Below are positions 8,996-15,902 of a DNA stretch of 64,000 nt, in pieces. The position numbers and the translations under genes were made by a program. The stretch spans positions 6,618-70,617 of the forward strand of contig JBGAWK010000009.1 in assembly GCA_044227665.1 (NCBI GenBank). The letters are read 5' to 3'. The stretch is from JBGAWK01 sp044227665 (GTDB lineage Bacteria; Bacteroidota; Bacteroidia; Chitinophagales; JADIYW01). The notes under the pieces are model-generated. The model worked only from the letters and a program-made list of their open reading frames with translations, ran no database searches and was not told the DNA's origin. Each line of letters opens with the position of its first letter. The first letter of the stretch is position 1.

Positions 8996-9661
8996 CTAAT
9001 AAAATAATAATTTATTCAGAAATTCATATTTCCCTAAATACAGTATAGTTAGTCCTGTGAAATTTATAAACCCATGAGTGAAAATTGCGTAGTAAAGGTT
9101 TTTACCAGATAACAAATAGATACTTCCCAATAAAAAGCCAATAAAAGCAGTACTAATACTACCAGAAACTCCTTGATACAAGTGACATAGCCCAAAAATT
9201 GCAGAAGTAACTACCAAGGCTGTAATACTAGCAAACATATTTCCGCCCAAAAATTTTGCTATTCTATTAAGTAAAAAACCGCGAAACAATACTTCCTCCA
9301 ATACTCCCCCTAAAACAAAACCTATTAAAATCCATAATACATAATTAAAAAGATTATACTTAATATTTACGACAGAGAGATCTATTTTTTCTCGTAAAAT
9401 ATGTTCGATAATAGGATTCACAACTACTTCTGCACAAAGTTCAATAGCTGCACCCAATATCATAGACAATAGAATCAGATAATACCAATTATTTGGCTTA
9501 TTTAATCCAATAGATTGTAAAACTTGTAATCTATCTTTCTGCCTTCTAAGATAGGCGATAACAATGATAAATGAAGCAATCACGCCATACTGAGGAACCA
9601 ATACAATGAGGGCTATTATAGCTATAGTAACAAGGAGTTCCCAATTTTTATGAACTTTCAT
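8996..9661 (-). CDS. CPBP family intramembrane metalloprotease
   Basis: 221 residues, about six membrane segments. It has the CPBP (CAAX-processing/Abi) motifs: EEVLFRG (122-128), the His in FGLCHLYQG (His160) and HGFIN (196-200), which together form the metal and active site inside the membrane. In Bacteroidota such proteins are numerous and rarely characterised; roles range from protein processing to bacteriocin immunity. It stands alone, with AT-rich intergenic DNA on both sides. A TATTTTTG box (minus strand) at 9674-9681 lies 12 bases before the ATG. The substrate cannot be inferred. Confidence 0.88.
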   Translation of the reverse strand: MKVHKNWELLVTIAIIALIVLVPQYGVIASFIIVIAYLRRQKDRLQVLQSIGLNKPNNWYYLILLSMILGAAIELCAEVVVNPIIEHILREKIDLSVVNIKYNLFNYVLWILIGFVLGGVLEEVLFRGFLLNRIAKFLGGNMFASITALVVTSAIFGLCHLYQGVSGSISTAFIGFLLGSIYLLSGKNLYYAIFTHGFINFTGLTILYLGKYEFLNKLLFY

Positions 9662-9816
9662 ACTATAAAATTACAAAAATATTTTTTGGGAGATTAGATT
9701 TCTCATAGATAGACAAATCAATGAAAAATTATAACTATTAATATTCAAAAACATCTATCTAGTTCAAGATTAATATGAATACTAATAATTGTTTTATAGA
9801 AACCTTGATTAATAAT

Positions 9817-9848
9817 AAAAAAAGGGCTTCATTGCTGAAACCCTTTTT
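9817..9848 (-). terminator. Terminator of tRNA-Asn
   Basis: Read on the minus strand: 13-base arms (aaaaagggtttca / tgaagcccttttt, one mismatch) around gcaa, followed by a T-run. It lies directly after the tRNA 3' end. Confidence 0.85.
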
Positions 9849-9849
9849 G

Positions 9850-9923
9850 CTCCCCCTGCTGGACTTGAACCAGCGACCCTCTGATTAACAGTCAGATGCT
9901 CTAACCGACTGAGCTAAGGAGGA
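9850..9923 (-). tRNA. tRNA-Asn (anticodon GTT)
   Basis: The minus strand folds as a full cloverleaf of 74 nt including discriminator G. Acceptor stem TCCTCCT/AGGGGGA (one G-U), D arm GCTC/GAGC, anticodon stem TCTGA/TCAGA around CTGTTAA with anticodon GTT, T stem GCTGG/CCAGC with loop TTCAAGT. The CCA end is not encoded. Flanked by its own promoter and terminator. Confidence 0.96.
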
Positions 9924-9944
9924 ATGCTCAAAAATTTGAGACTG

Positions 9945-9975
9945 CAAATGTAGGTCTTTTCATTTAAAAATACAA
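9945..9975 (-). promoter_or_regulatory. Promoter of tRNA-Asn
   Basis: On the minus strand: TTG, 20-base spacer, then TACATTTG, ending 21 bases before the tRNA 5' end. Good match to the Bacteroidota promoter. Confidence 0.65.
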
Positions 9976-9994
9976 TATTTGCATAAATTTTTTT

Positions 9995-10921
9995 ATGAGT
10001 TTATTAGTAATAGGCACTGTCGCCTTCGATGCATTGGAAACACCCTTTGGAAAAGTAGAGAAAATAACCGGAGGTTCAGGAAATTACATTTGCCATGCTG
10101 CTTCGCAATTCATTCAGGATTTGCAACTTGTAGCTGTCATAGGCGATGACTTCGACACCACAGAACTAGACTTCCTCCGTAGCCGAGGTGTGGATTTAGA
10201 AGGGTTACAAATCCAAAAAGGAGAAAAATCATTCTTCTGGTCCGGAAGATACCATCTCGACATGAATACTCGCGACACCTTAGCCACTGACCTCAATGTA
10301 TTGGCAACTTTTGACCCTATACTTCCCGAAAAATATAAAGATACAGACTATCTAATATTAGGAAATATAGAACCCAGCCTACAGAAAAAAGTTATTGAAC
10401 AAATGAACAAGCGTCCTAAACTTGTAGCTATGGACACGATGAATTTTTGGATGACCACCACCCCTGACGCCCTAAAAGAAACACTTACAATGGTAGATTT
10501 ATTGATAGTGAATGATGAAGAAGCACGGCAATTGAGTGGCGAACATTCCTTGGTAAGAGCGTCAAAGGTGATAAGAAAGATGGGACCTAGATACTTGATA
10601 ATAAAAAAAGGAGAGCATGGTGCCCTGCTTTTTCATGACGACAAAGTTTTCTATGCTCCTGCGCTACCCTTAGAAGATGTTTTTGACCCTACGGGTGCTG
10701 GCGACAGTTTTGCCGGAGGCTTCATGGGATATATTGCACACACGGACGATATATCCTTCGAAAACATGAAAAGAGGCATCATATACGGCTCTACTTTAGC
10801 CTCTTTTTGCGTAGAGAAATTTGGCCCCCAGCGATTGAAAGAAATCACTAACGAAGATGTAGAAAATCGCGTACAAGTATTTTTGGATTTAGTAGATGTA
10901 GATATAGAAATCAGGATATAA
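9995..10921 (+). CDS. PfkB/ribokinase-family sugar (or nucleoside) kinase
   Basis: 308 residues, typical of the family. The N-terminal GGSGNYICHAA (about 26-36) forms the substrate lid region, and the PfkB signature DPTGAGDSFAGG begins at Asp231. Asp237 is the catalytic base that activates the substrate hydroxyl, and the surrounding Gly residues form the anion hole for ATP phosphates. The family phosphorylates sugars, nucleosides or related compounds; the substrate is not identifiable from sequence alone. It starts downstream of the divergent tRNA-Asn. Its last 11 bases overlap the end of the convergent glycosylase gene. Confidence 0.9.
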   Translation: MSLLVIGTVAFDALETPFGKVEKITGGSGNYICHAASQFIQDLQLVAVIGDDFDTTELDFLRSRGVDLEGLQIQKGEKSFFWSGRYHLDMNTRDTLATDLNVLATFDPILPEKYKDTDYLILGNIEPSLQKKVIEQMNKRPKLVAMDTMNFWMTTTPDALKETLTMVDLLIVNDEEARQLSGEHSLVRASKVIRKMGPRYLIIKKGEHGALLFHDDKVFYAPALPLEDVFDPTGAGDSFAGGFMGYIAHTDDISFENMKRGIIYGSTLASFCVEKFGPQRLKEITNEDVENRVQVFLDLVDVDIEIRI

Positions 10922-11471
10922 TTGTAAATCTCCATGGTAGGTGAGCATCTTCTCCAGCATAGTCTATACCTATCCTAGAAGAGGCTATAATTTCTTTCTC
11001 ATCAATACTAGGACTATCTTCTATCCATATTTCAGTGCGCGTATAAAGGGATAATCCATTGTATATCCTACTGATGCCTAGCGCTTCTGTCACCTTGCCA
11101 GGACCATTACAATCTCTGTGCCTTCTTCTATCCTTGATAGTTTCCACACCTACAAGAGGTTGTATGGCTCTTACGAGTACGGCATCAGCTAATCCCTCTT
11201 TATTGGTGACGATATTAAACATCTCATGTATTCCATAGCATAGATAAACATAGCAAATACCCCCTGGCTCAAACATCGCCGCATTACGCGATGTCTTTTT
11301 CAAGTTATAGGCATGGCATCCTTTTTCTCTATAGCTATAAGCTTCGGTTTCGATAATCCTTCCTGCCGTAACACACCCCCATATATCGGTATATATAATT
11401 TTCCCCAGCATAGCCTTAGCTAGAGCCACCACATCATCACCTTGATAAAATTCTTGAGCTAGTAATGGCAT
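10911..11471 (-). CDS. DNA-3-methyladenine glycosylase (AAG/Mpg family)
   Basis: Base-excision repair enzyme that cuts alkylated purines from DNA. 186 residues from the ATG at 11471; the frame extends 19 codons further, but that would overlap the divergent methylase gene, and family homology begins at about the chosen start. Key motifs match human AAG: IIETEAY (catalytic Glu43, flanking Tyr45), His53, MFEPGGICYVYLCYGIH (66-82) and the conserved NGPGK. Its 3' end overlaps the kinase gene by 11 bases in antisense orientation. The promoter of the divergent gene (11454-11485) lies partly inside its first codons. Confidence 0.93.
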   Translation of the reverse strand: MPLLAQEFYQGDDVVALAKAMLGKIIYTDIWGCVTAGRIIETEAYSYREKGCHAYNLKKTSRNAAMFEPGGICYVYLCYGIHEMFNIVTNKEGLADAVLVRAIQPLVGVETIKDRRRHRDCNGPGKVTEALGISRIYNGLSLYTRTEIWIEDSPSIDEKEIIASSRIGIDYAGEDAHLPWRFTIIS

Positions 11472-11485
11472 ATATACTATCTTTG
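11454..11485 (+). promoter_or_regulatory. Promoter of the RsmI-like methylase operon
   Basis: TTG at 11454-11456, 21-base spacer, TATCTTTG at 11478-11485. The ATG follows after only five bases, so the mRNA is predicted leaderless. The element overlaps the first codons of the divergent glycosylase. Confidence 0.65.
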
Positions 11486-11490
11486 AACAG

Positions 11491-12198
11491 ATGAGCAAAG
11501 GTAAGTTATTTCTTATTCCCACACCCATATCTGAAAAATCATCACAAGATTTGGCTAGCTATCATACACCTTATATTGAAAAAATAAATCATTATATTGT
11601 TGAAGAAATTAAAAGTGCGCGTAGATATATAAAGAGAATAAACAAACTCAAAAATATAGATGATTGTCATTTTACGATATTTGATAAACATAATAATTAT
11701 TCTACTGATGGAAAGTACCAGCAATGGCTGATAGAAGGTAAAGATGTAGCACTAATGTCGGAAGCAGGCACACCCTGCATTGCAGATCCTGGTCATACTA
11801 TCGTATGGTGGGCACAGCAAAACGACATTCAAGTGATTCCGCTTACAGGATTTAGCTCCATAATAATGGCATTGATGGCTTCTGGACAGCAGGGACAGTA
11901 CTTTTCATTTCATGGATATTTACCTATACAATTAGATGAAAAGAAGATAAAAATACAACATATCATCTCTCAAATTCAAAAAATCGGCTATACTCAAATA
12001 TTTATAGAAACCCCACATCGCAATAATTCGATACTAAATTATTTTATTCAAAATATCCCTCAAAATTTCTTATTAACTATAGCGCAAGATATTTCCGGAA
12101 AAGATGAATATATAAGAACCCAAAGAATCTCTGATTGGAAGACAAAAACAATATTATTAGAAAAACTACCTACAATTTTTATAATCGGTAAAATATGA
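11491..12198 (+). CDS. RsmI-like SAM-dependent methyltransferase (tetrapyrrole methylase fold)
   Basis: 235 residues. The SEAGTPCIADPGHTIV segment (about 90-105) is the conserved SAM-binding and substrate loop of the RsmI/YraL branch, which 2'-O-methylates C1402 of 16S rRNA. PLTGFSSIIMALMASG and ETPHR are also family motifs. The N-terminal third is more divergent than in E. coli RsmI, and the protein is some 50 residues shorter, as in the second Bacteroidota paralogue group. An rRNA target is therefore likely but not certain. The stop overlaps the next ATG (ATGA), giving a tight operon with the DUF3109 gene. Confidence 0.82.
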   Translation: MSKGKLFLIPTPISEKSSQDLASYHTPYIEKINHYIVEEIKSARRYIKRINKLKNIDDCHFTIFDKHNNYSTDGKYQQWLIEGKDVALMSEAGTPCIADPGHTIVWWAQQNDIQVIPLTGFSSIIMALMASGQQGQYFSFHGYLPIQLDEKKIKIQHIISQIQKIGYTQIFIETPHRNNSILNYFIQNIPQNFLLTIAQDISGKDEYIRTQRISDWKTKTILLEKLPTIFIIGKI

Positions 12199-12767
12199 TA
12201 TTAATTAATGACATTATTATTAGCGATGAGATAATAGAAAAAAAATTCTTGTGTAATCTAGAAAAATGTAAAGGTGCATGTTGTATTGAAGGTGACGGAG
12301 GAGCCCCGTTAGAAGAAGACGAAGCAGATTTTATTTTAGAACACATACAAGCAATTTTTCCATATATCACCCCTGAGGGAAAAGAGGCTATTCTTCAGCA
12401 AGGAGTGGCCGTAGCAGACCCTGACACTACCTATAGTGAGCTGGCTACGCCCCTAATAAATGGAGGTGCATGTGCCTATATCACCTACGATGAGAAAGGA
12501 ATTGTCAGCTGTGGCATAGAAAAAGCATATCAGGATAACGTTATTCACTTCCAAAAGCCTATAAGTTGCCATCTATATCCTATACGGATGAAAAAATTAG
12601 AAGACTTAATAGCCCTCAACTTTGATGAATGGGATATATGCAAAGCGGCCTGTTCACTAGGAGAATTGAAAAATGTTCCTATATATCAATTTTTGAAAGC
12701 ACCGCTGATACGAAAATTTGGCACGGAATTCTATGAGACATTAGAACATATTGCCACTAAGTCCTAG
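12195..12767 (+). CDS. DUF3109 family cysteine-rich protein
   Basis: 190 residues with many conserved Cys. A cluster near the N-terminus (Cys20, Cys25, Cys29, Cys30 in the FLCNLEKCKGACC stretch) is followed by single Cys in GGACAY, VSCGIEKAY and SCHLYPIR and a CKAAC pair near 152-156. The pattern suggests a metal or Fe-S centre, as in the related YkgJ-type proteins, but function is unknown. It overlaps the upstream methylase by four bases and is followed at once by the YgjP-like gene, so all three are probably co-expressed. Confidence 0.88.
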   Translation: MILINDIIISDEIIEKKFLCNLEKCKGACCIEGDGGAPLEEDEADFILEHIQAIFPYITPEGKEAILQQGVAVADPDTTYSELATPLINGGACAYITYDEKGIVSCGIEKAYQDNVIHFQKPISCHLYPIRMKKLEDLIALNFDEWDICKAACSLGELKNVPIYQFLKAPLIRKFGTEFYETLEHIATKS

Positions 12768-12768
12768 C

Positions 12769-13503
12769 ATGATGACCCAGAAAGACACTCACAATCTCCC
12801 TGTACCTGTACGCATATATGTAGAACATAGAAAGGCGGCAAGAATAGCCTTGGGTAAAAAGAATATTATCATTCGTATGCCCAAAAATATTCCTAGAGCT
12901 GAGGCTGAAAAAATTCAACAGAAATTTTTGGATTGGGCAGCAAAAACTATCCAAGAAAAAGGTCTATATACACAAGAACGTACTTACAAAGATTATAAAA
13001 ATATAGGCTCTATCAAGTTATTAGGGGTTGATTATATACTACAAATACACTTTATTAATGGCAGTACTTCCAAAATTAACATTGGTAATGAACCTATTAT
13101 AAGATGTTCATTACCTTCTAGTATTGCTGATGATGAAGCACTTATAAGCAAGTCAGTAGCATTATTACTAAAAAAAGTAATACCCAAATATTTCACTTAC
13201 CATGTATGGAAAAGATTGGTGTATTGGAATGAAAAATACTTCCAAGAAGAAGTTCCCAAACTCAGCTTGCGCTATACCAACAGCAGGTGGGGCAGCTGCT
13301 CCAAAGATGGAAAGATAAGTATAAGTATAAGACTACTTCTAGCGCCTACAGATGTATTAGACTATGTACTTATACATGAACTGGCACACCGCAAAGAGAT
13401 GAATCACTCCGAAAAATTTTGGCAATGGTGTGCTAGAGCTATGCCTGATTACAAAGAGAAAGAACGCCACCTCATAGAGCATGGAAAAGACTACGTCCTC
13501 TAA
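12769..13503 (+). CDS. YgjP-like (DUF45/M48-type) metallopeptidase domain protein
   Basis: 244 residues from the ATG at 12769, one base after the previous stop; a TTG 18 bases earlier is possible but less likely. The C-terminal half carries the DUF45 signature: SRWGSCS, then the zinc motif HELAH at 203-207 and His213 in the following NHSEKFW. Catalytic residues for a zincin are present, yet peptidase activity has not been shown for this family to my knowledge. Last gene of the methylase-DUF3109-YgjP operon, convergent with floA 11 bases away. Confidence 0.88.
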   Translation: MMTQKDTHNLPVPVRIYVEHRKAARIALGKKNIIIRMPKNIPRAEAEKIQQKFLDWAAKTIQEKGLYTQERTYKDYKNIGSIKLLGVDYILQIHFINGSTSKINIGNEPIIRCSLPSSIADDEALISKSVALLLKKVIPKYFTYHVWKRLVYWNEKYFQEEVPKLSLRYTNSRWGSCSKDGKISISIRLLLAPTDVLDYVLIHELAHRKEMNHSEKFWQWCARAMPDYKEKERHLIEHGKDYVL

Positions 13504-13514
13504 TCCCCCCTATA

Positions 13515-14486
13515 TTATTTCTCTCCGCTATCTTTAGCAATAGAGCCTCTCATCTTAGTATCGGACTTGATATTTTCCATTTTATAATAGTCCATAAGAC
13601 CTAGATTTCCGCTACGGAAGGCTTCAGATATAGCCTTAGGCACTTCTGCTTCTGCTTCTATCACCTTGGCACGAGCTTCTTGTGCCTTAGCCTGCATTTC
13701 CATTTCTAGAGCTACAGCTTGCGCACGACGCTCTTCCGCTTTGGCTTGCGCAATATTCTTATCGGCATTGGCCTGATCCATTTGTAATTGTGCACCTATA
13801 TTTTTTCCTATATCTATATCGGCAATATCTATAGAAAGAATCTCAAACGCTGTTCCTGAATCCAATCCTTTATGCAATACTACTTTAGAGATGCTATCAG
13901 GATTTTCCATCACCAGTTTATGCGACTCAGAGCTACCGATGCTTGTTACTATACCTTCTCCAATTCTGGCAAGCACAGTCTCTTCCCCTGCGCCACCTAC
14001 CAACTGACGAATATTGGCACGTACTGTGACGCGAGCTTTAGCAATAAGCTGGATACCATCTTTGGCTACAGCAGTAACGGGTGGAGATTCTATCACCTTG
14101 GGATTTACAGACATCTGTACCGCTTCAAATACATCCCTGCCTGCCAAATCTATGGCAGTAGCCTCCTTAAATGATAGCGGAATACTAGCTTTATCGGCAC
14201 TTATCAAGGCATTAATAACGGTATTTACCCTGCCTCCGGCAAGAAAATGGGCTTCTAATTCATCGCGATTTACCGTCAAGCCAGCCTTAGTAGCAGTAAT
14301 CAATGCATTTACAATTGTAGAGGGTGGCACCTTTCGCAGTTGCATAAAAAACAGGTCGAACAACCCAATATTGACATTTGAAAGCTTTGCAGCTATCCAC
14401 AAACTGATGTAATTGAACATCAACAGTAAAAATATCAGGGAGAAAATCCCTACAATTACCACGATCACTAATATTAATGCACTCAT
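13515..14486 (-). CDS. floA: Flotillin-like protein FloA
   Basis: 323 residues, the standard length. An N-terminal membrane hairpin (about 4-32) is followed by a SPFH-like domain and a long Ala/Glu/Gln-rich coiled coil (about 235-285, with AQAKAEERRAQAVALEMEMQ). A C-terminal segment MDYYKMENIKSDTKMR is diagnostic for the YqfA/FloA (UPF0365) family. FloA scaffolds membrane microdomains and affects signalling and protease assembly. The nfeD-type gene lies four bases upstream on the same strand, the conserved pairing for this family, where NfeD anchors or processes the flotillin. Confidence 0.96.
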   Translation of the reverse strand: MSALILVIVVIVGIFSLIFLLLMFNYISLWIAAKLSNVNIGLFDLFFMQLRKVPPSTIVNALITATKAGLTVNRDELEAHFLAGGRVNTVINALISADKASIPLSFKEATAIDLAGRDVFEAVQMSVNPKVIESPPVTAVAKDGIQLIAKARVTVRANIRQLVGGAGEETVLARIGEGIVTSIGSSESHKLVMENPDSISKVVLHKGLDSGTAFEILSIDIADIDIGKNIGAQLQMDQANADKNIAQAKAEERRAQAVALEMEMQAKAQEARAKVIEAEAEVPKAISEAFRSGNLGLMDYYKMENIKSDTKMRGSIAKDSGEK

Positions 14487-14490
14487 ATAT

Positions 14491-14955
14491 TTAATTTTTT
14501 TTCTTTACAAATATTTTATTTTCTTGAATTACAACTACTTCTACAGAGGTATTTGCCTCTATGAATCCGACTTGAGACCATACAGTTACCAGCTCATTAT
14601 TATGCATAACCTTACCCTCGGGGCGTAATGCCGTAACCGTCATTACCGTATCTCCAATATGTACATGGTGCTTGTCGAATGTGTTTACTTTTCCATCTAT
14701 CACTTTTCTTACGGCAAGGGGACTTTGTGAAAGCCTGTTCATTCCCCAATATACCAAAAATATGTTTAGCGCCGCAGTACCTGCCAAGAGTAGTGTTCCT
14801 ACCCACACTCCCATCTCTTGATAGGCAAATACAATTGCAATAATGGAGGTGATGATACCCATACTTCCTACTATCATGCCAGGGACTAAAAAGACATCCA
14901 ACATAAACAGGGCTATGCCTACAAATAAGAGTATAAAAATTTCTAAGGCATCCAT
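14491..14955 (-). CDS. NfeD family membrane protein (flotillin partner)
   Basis: 154 residues from the ATG at 14955. A longer reading to 15042 exists, but a consensus promoter (14962-14991) sits directly before the inner ATG, and the longer version would add a non-family tail. Three membrane helices (about 5-75) precede a C-terminal OB-fold domain (about 85-154). It is the short type without the ClpP-like protease domain. Paired with floA four bases downstream. A terminator at 15043-15076 separates this pair from the sdh genes. Confidence 0.9.
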   Translation of the reverse strand: MDALEIFILLFVGIALFMLDVFLVPGMIVGSMGIITSIIAIVFAYQEMGVWVGTLLLAGTAALNIFLVYWGMNRLSQSPLAVRKVIDGKVNTFDKHHVHIGDTVMTVTALRPEGKVMHNNELVTVWSQVGFIEANTSVEVVVIQENKIFVKKKN

Positions 14956-14961
14956 CACAGT

Positions 14962-14991
14962 CAAATTTAATTTATTTAGATATATAAACAA
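14962..14991 (-). promoter_or_regulatory. Promoter of nfeD-floA
   Basis: On the minus strand: TTG, 19-base spacer, TAAATTTG, an excellent Bacteroidota match. Only six bases separate the -7 box from the ATG at 14955, which decides that start and predicts a leaderless mRNA. Confidence 0.7.
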
Positions 14992-15042
14992 CAATAATGT
15001 AGGAAATATTCTCAAAATGGCAAAAATATATACGAAAAGCAT

Positions 15043-15076
15043 AAAAAAAGGCTGACAATGATGAGTTGTACAGCCT
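15043..15076 (-). terminator. Terminator of the sdhCAB operon
   Basis: Minus strand: aggctgtacaa / ttgtcagcct arms with a one-base bulge, followed by seven T. It lies between sdhB and nfeD. Confidence 0.85.
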
Positions 15077-15102
15077 CTTATTTTATATCGAACAGAGTGG
15101 AA

Positions 15103-15864
15103 TTACTTTTCTGAAGCGATACCTGCTGCAATATATTCACGGTTCAGGCGTGCAATATTTTCCAAAGATATCTCCTTAGGACACTCTGCCTCGCAAGCTC
15201 CTGTATTAGTACAAGCACCAAACCCTTCTTCATCCATCTGATGTACCATATTCAATACGCGCTGTTTACGCTCTGGGGCACCTTGTGGTAATAAGGCAAA
15301 TTGCGATACTTTTGCAGACAGGAATAGCATGGCAGAAGAATTTTTGCATGCCGCCACACAAGCACCACAGCCTATACATGCTGCTGCGGCAAAAGCCTTG
15401 TCGGCTTTATCTTTTTCTATAGGCATGGCATTGGCATCTACCGCATTACCTGTATTTACAGACACATACCCTCCCGCTTGGATAATGCGGTCAAAAGCTG
15501 CTCTATCCACGGTAAGGTCTTTGATTACAGGAAAGGCTTTTGCTCTCCAAGGTTCCACAGTAATTGTATCTCCATCCTTGAAGGCACGCATGTGTAACTG
15601 GCAGGTGGTAGTGCCATGCCAAGGTCCATGAGGGCGACCATTGATATACATGCTACACATTCCACATATACCTTCTCTACAGTCGTGGTCAAAAGCTATG
15701 GGGTCCTTGCCGTCGGCTATAAGTATCTCATTTAGGATGTCGAACATTTCCAGAAAGGACATATCTGTAGAAATGTCTTTAACATTGTATGTTTCAAAAC
15801 ATCCGGTATCTTTAACGTTTTTTTGTCTCCAAACTTTGAGGGTAAGATTTAATTTTTTTTCCAT
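15103..15864 (-). CDS. sdhB: Succinate dehydrogenase/fumarate reductase iron-sulfur subunit
   Basis: 253 residues. The N-terminal ferredoxin domain binds a [2Fe-2S] cluster through Cys62, Cys67, Cys70 and Cys88. The C-terminal domain holds the [4Fe-4S] and [3Fe-4S] clusters through CIGCGAC (163, 166, 169), Cys173 and the CTNTGACEAEC set (218, 224, 228). The spacing is that of the b558-type enzyme of Bacteroidota and epsilonproteobacteria. It passes electrons from the flavin of SdhA to the membrane cytochrome. Third gene of the sdhCAB operon, 38 bases after sdhA, with a terminator following. Confidence 0.97.
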   Translation of the reverse strand: MEKKLNLTLKVWRQKNVKDTGCFETYNVKDISTDMSFLEMFDILNEILIADGKDPIAFDHDCREGICGMCSMYINGRPHGPWHGTTTCQLHMRAFKDGDTITVEPWRAKAFPVIKDLTVDRAAFDRIIQAGGYVSVNTGNAVDANAMPIEKDKADKAFAAAACIGCGACVAACKNSSAMLFLSAKVSQFALLPQGAPERKQRVLNMVHQMDEEGFGACTNTGACEAECPKEISLENIARLNREYIAAGIASEK

Positions 15865-15902
15865 CTTAGATTATATTTTATGATTTACAATACCTGTAGC
15901 AA

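Noticed and set aside
11472..11528. 19-codon N-terminal extension of the 3-methyladenine glycosylase
   Set aside because: It overlaps the divergent methylase gene and its promoter, and the family begins near the inner ATG.
13872..14412. Plus-strand ORFs opposite floA
   Set aside because: Antisense shadows of a well-conserved coding region; no family-like sequence.
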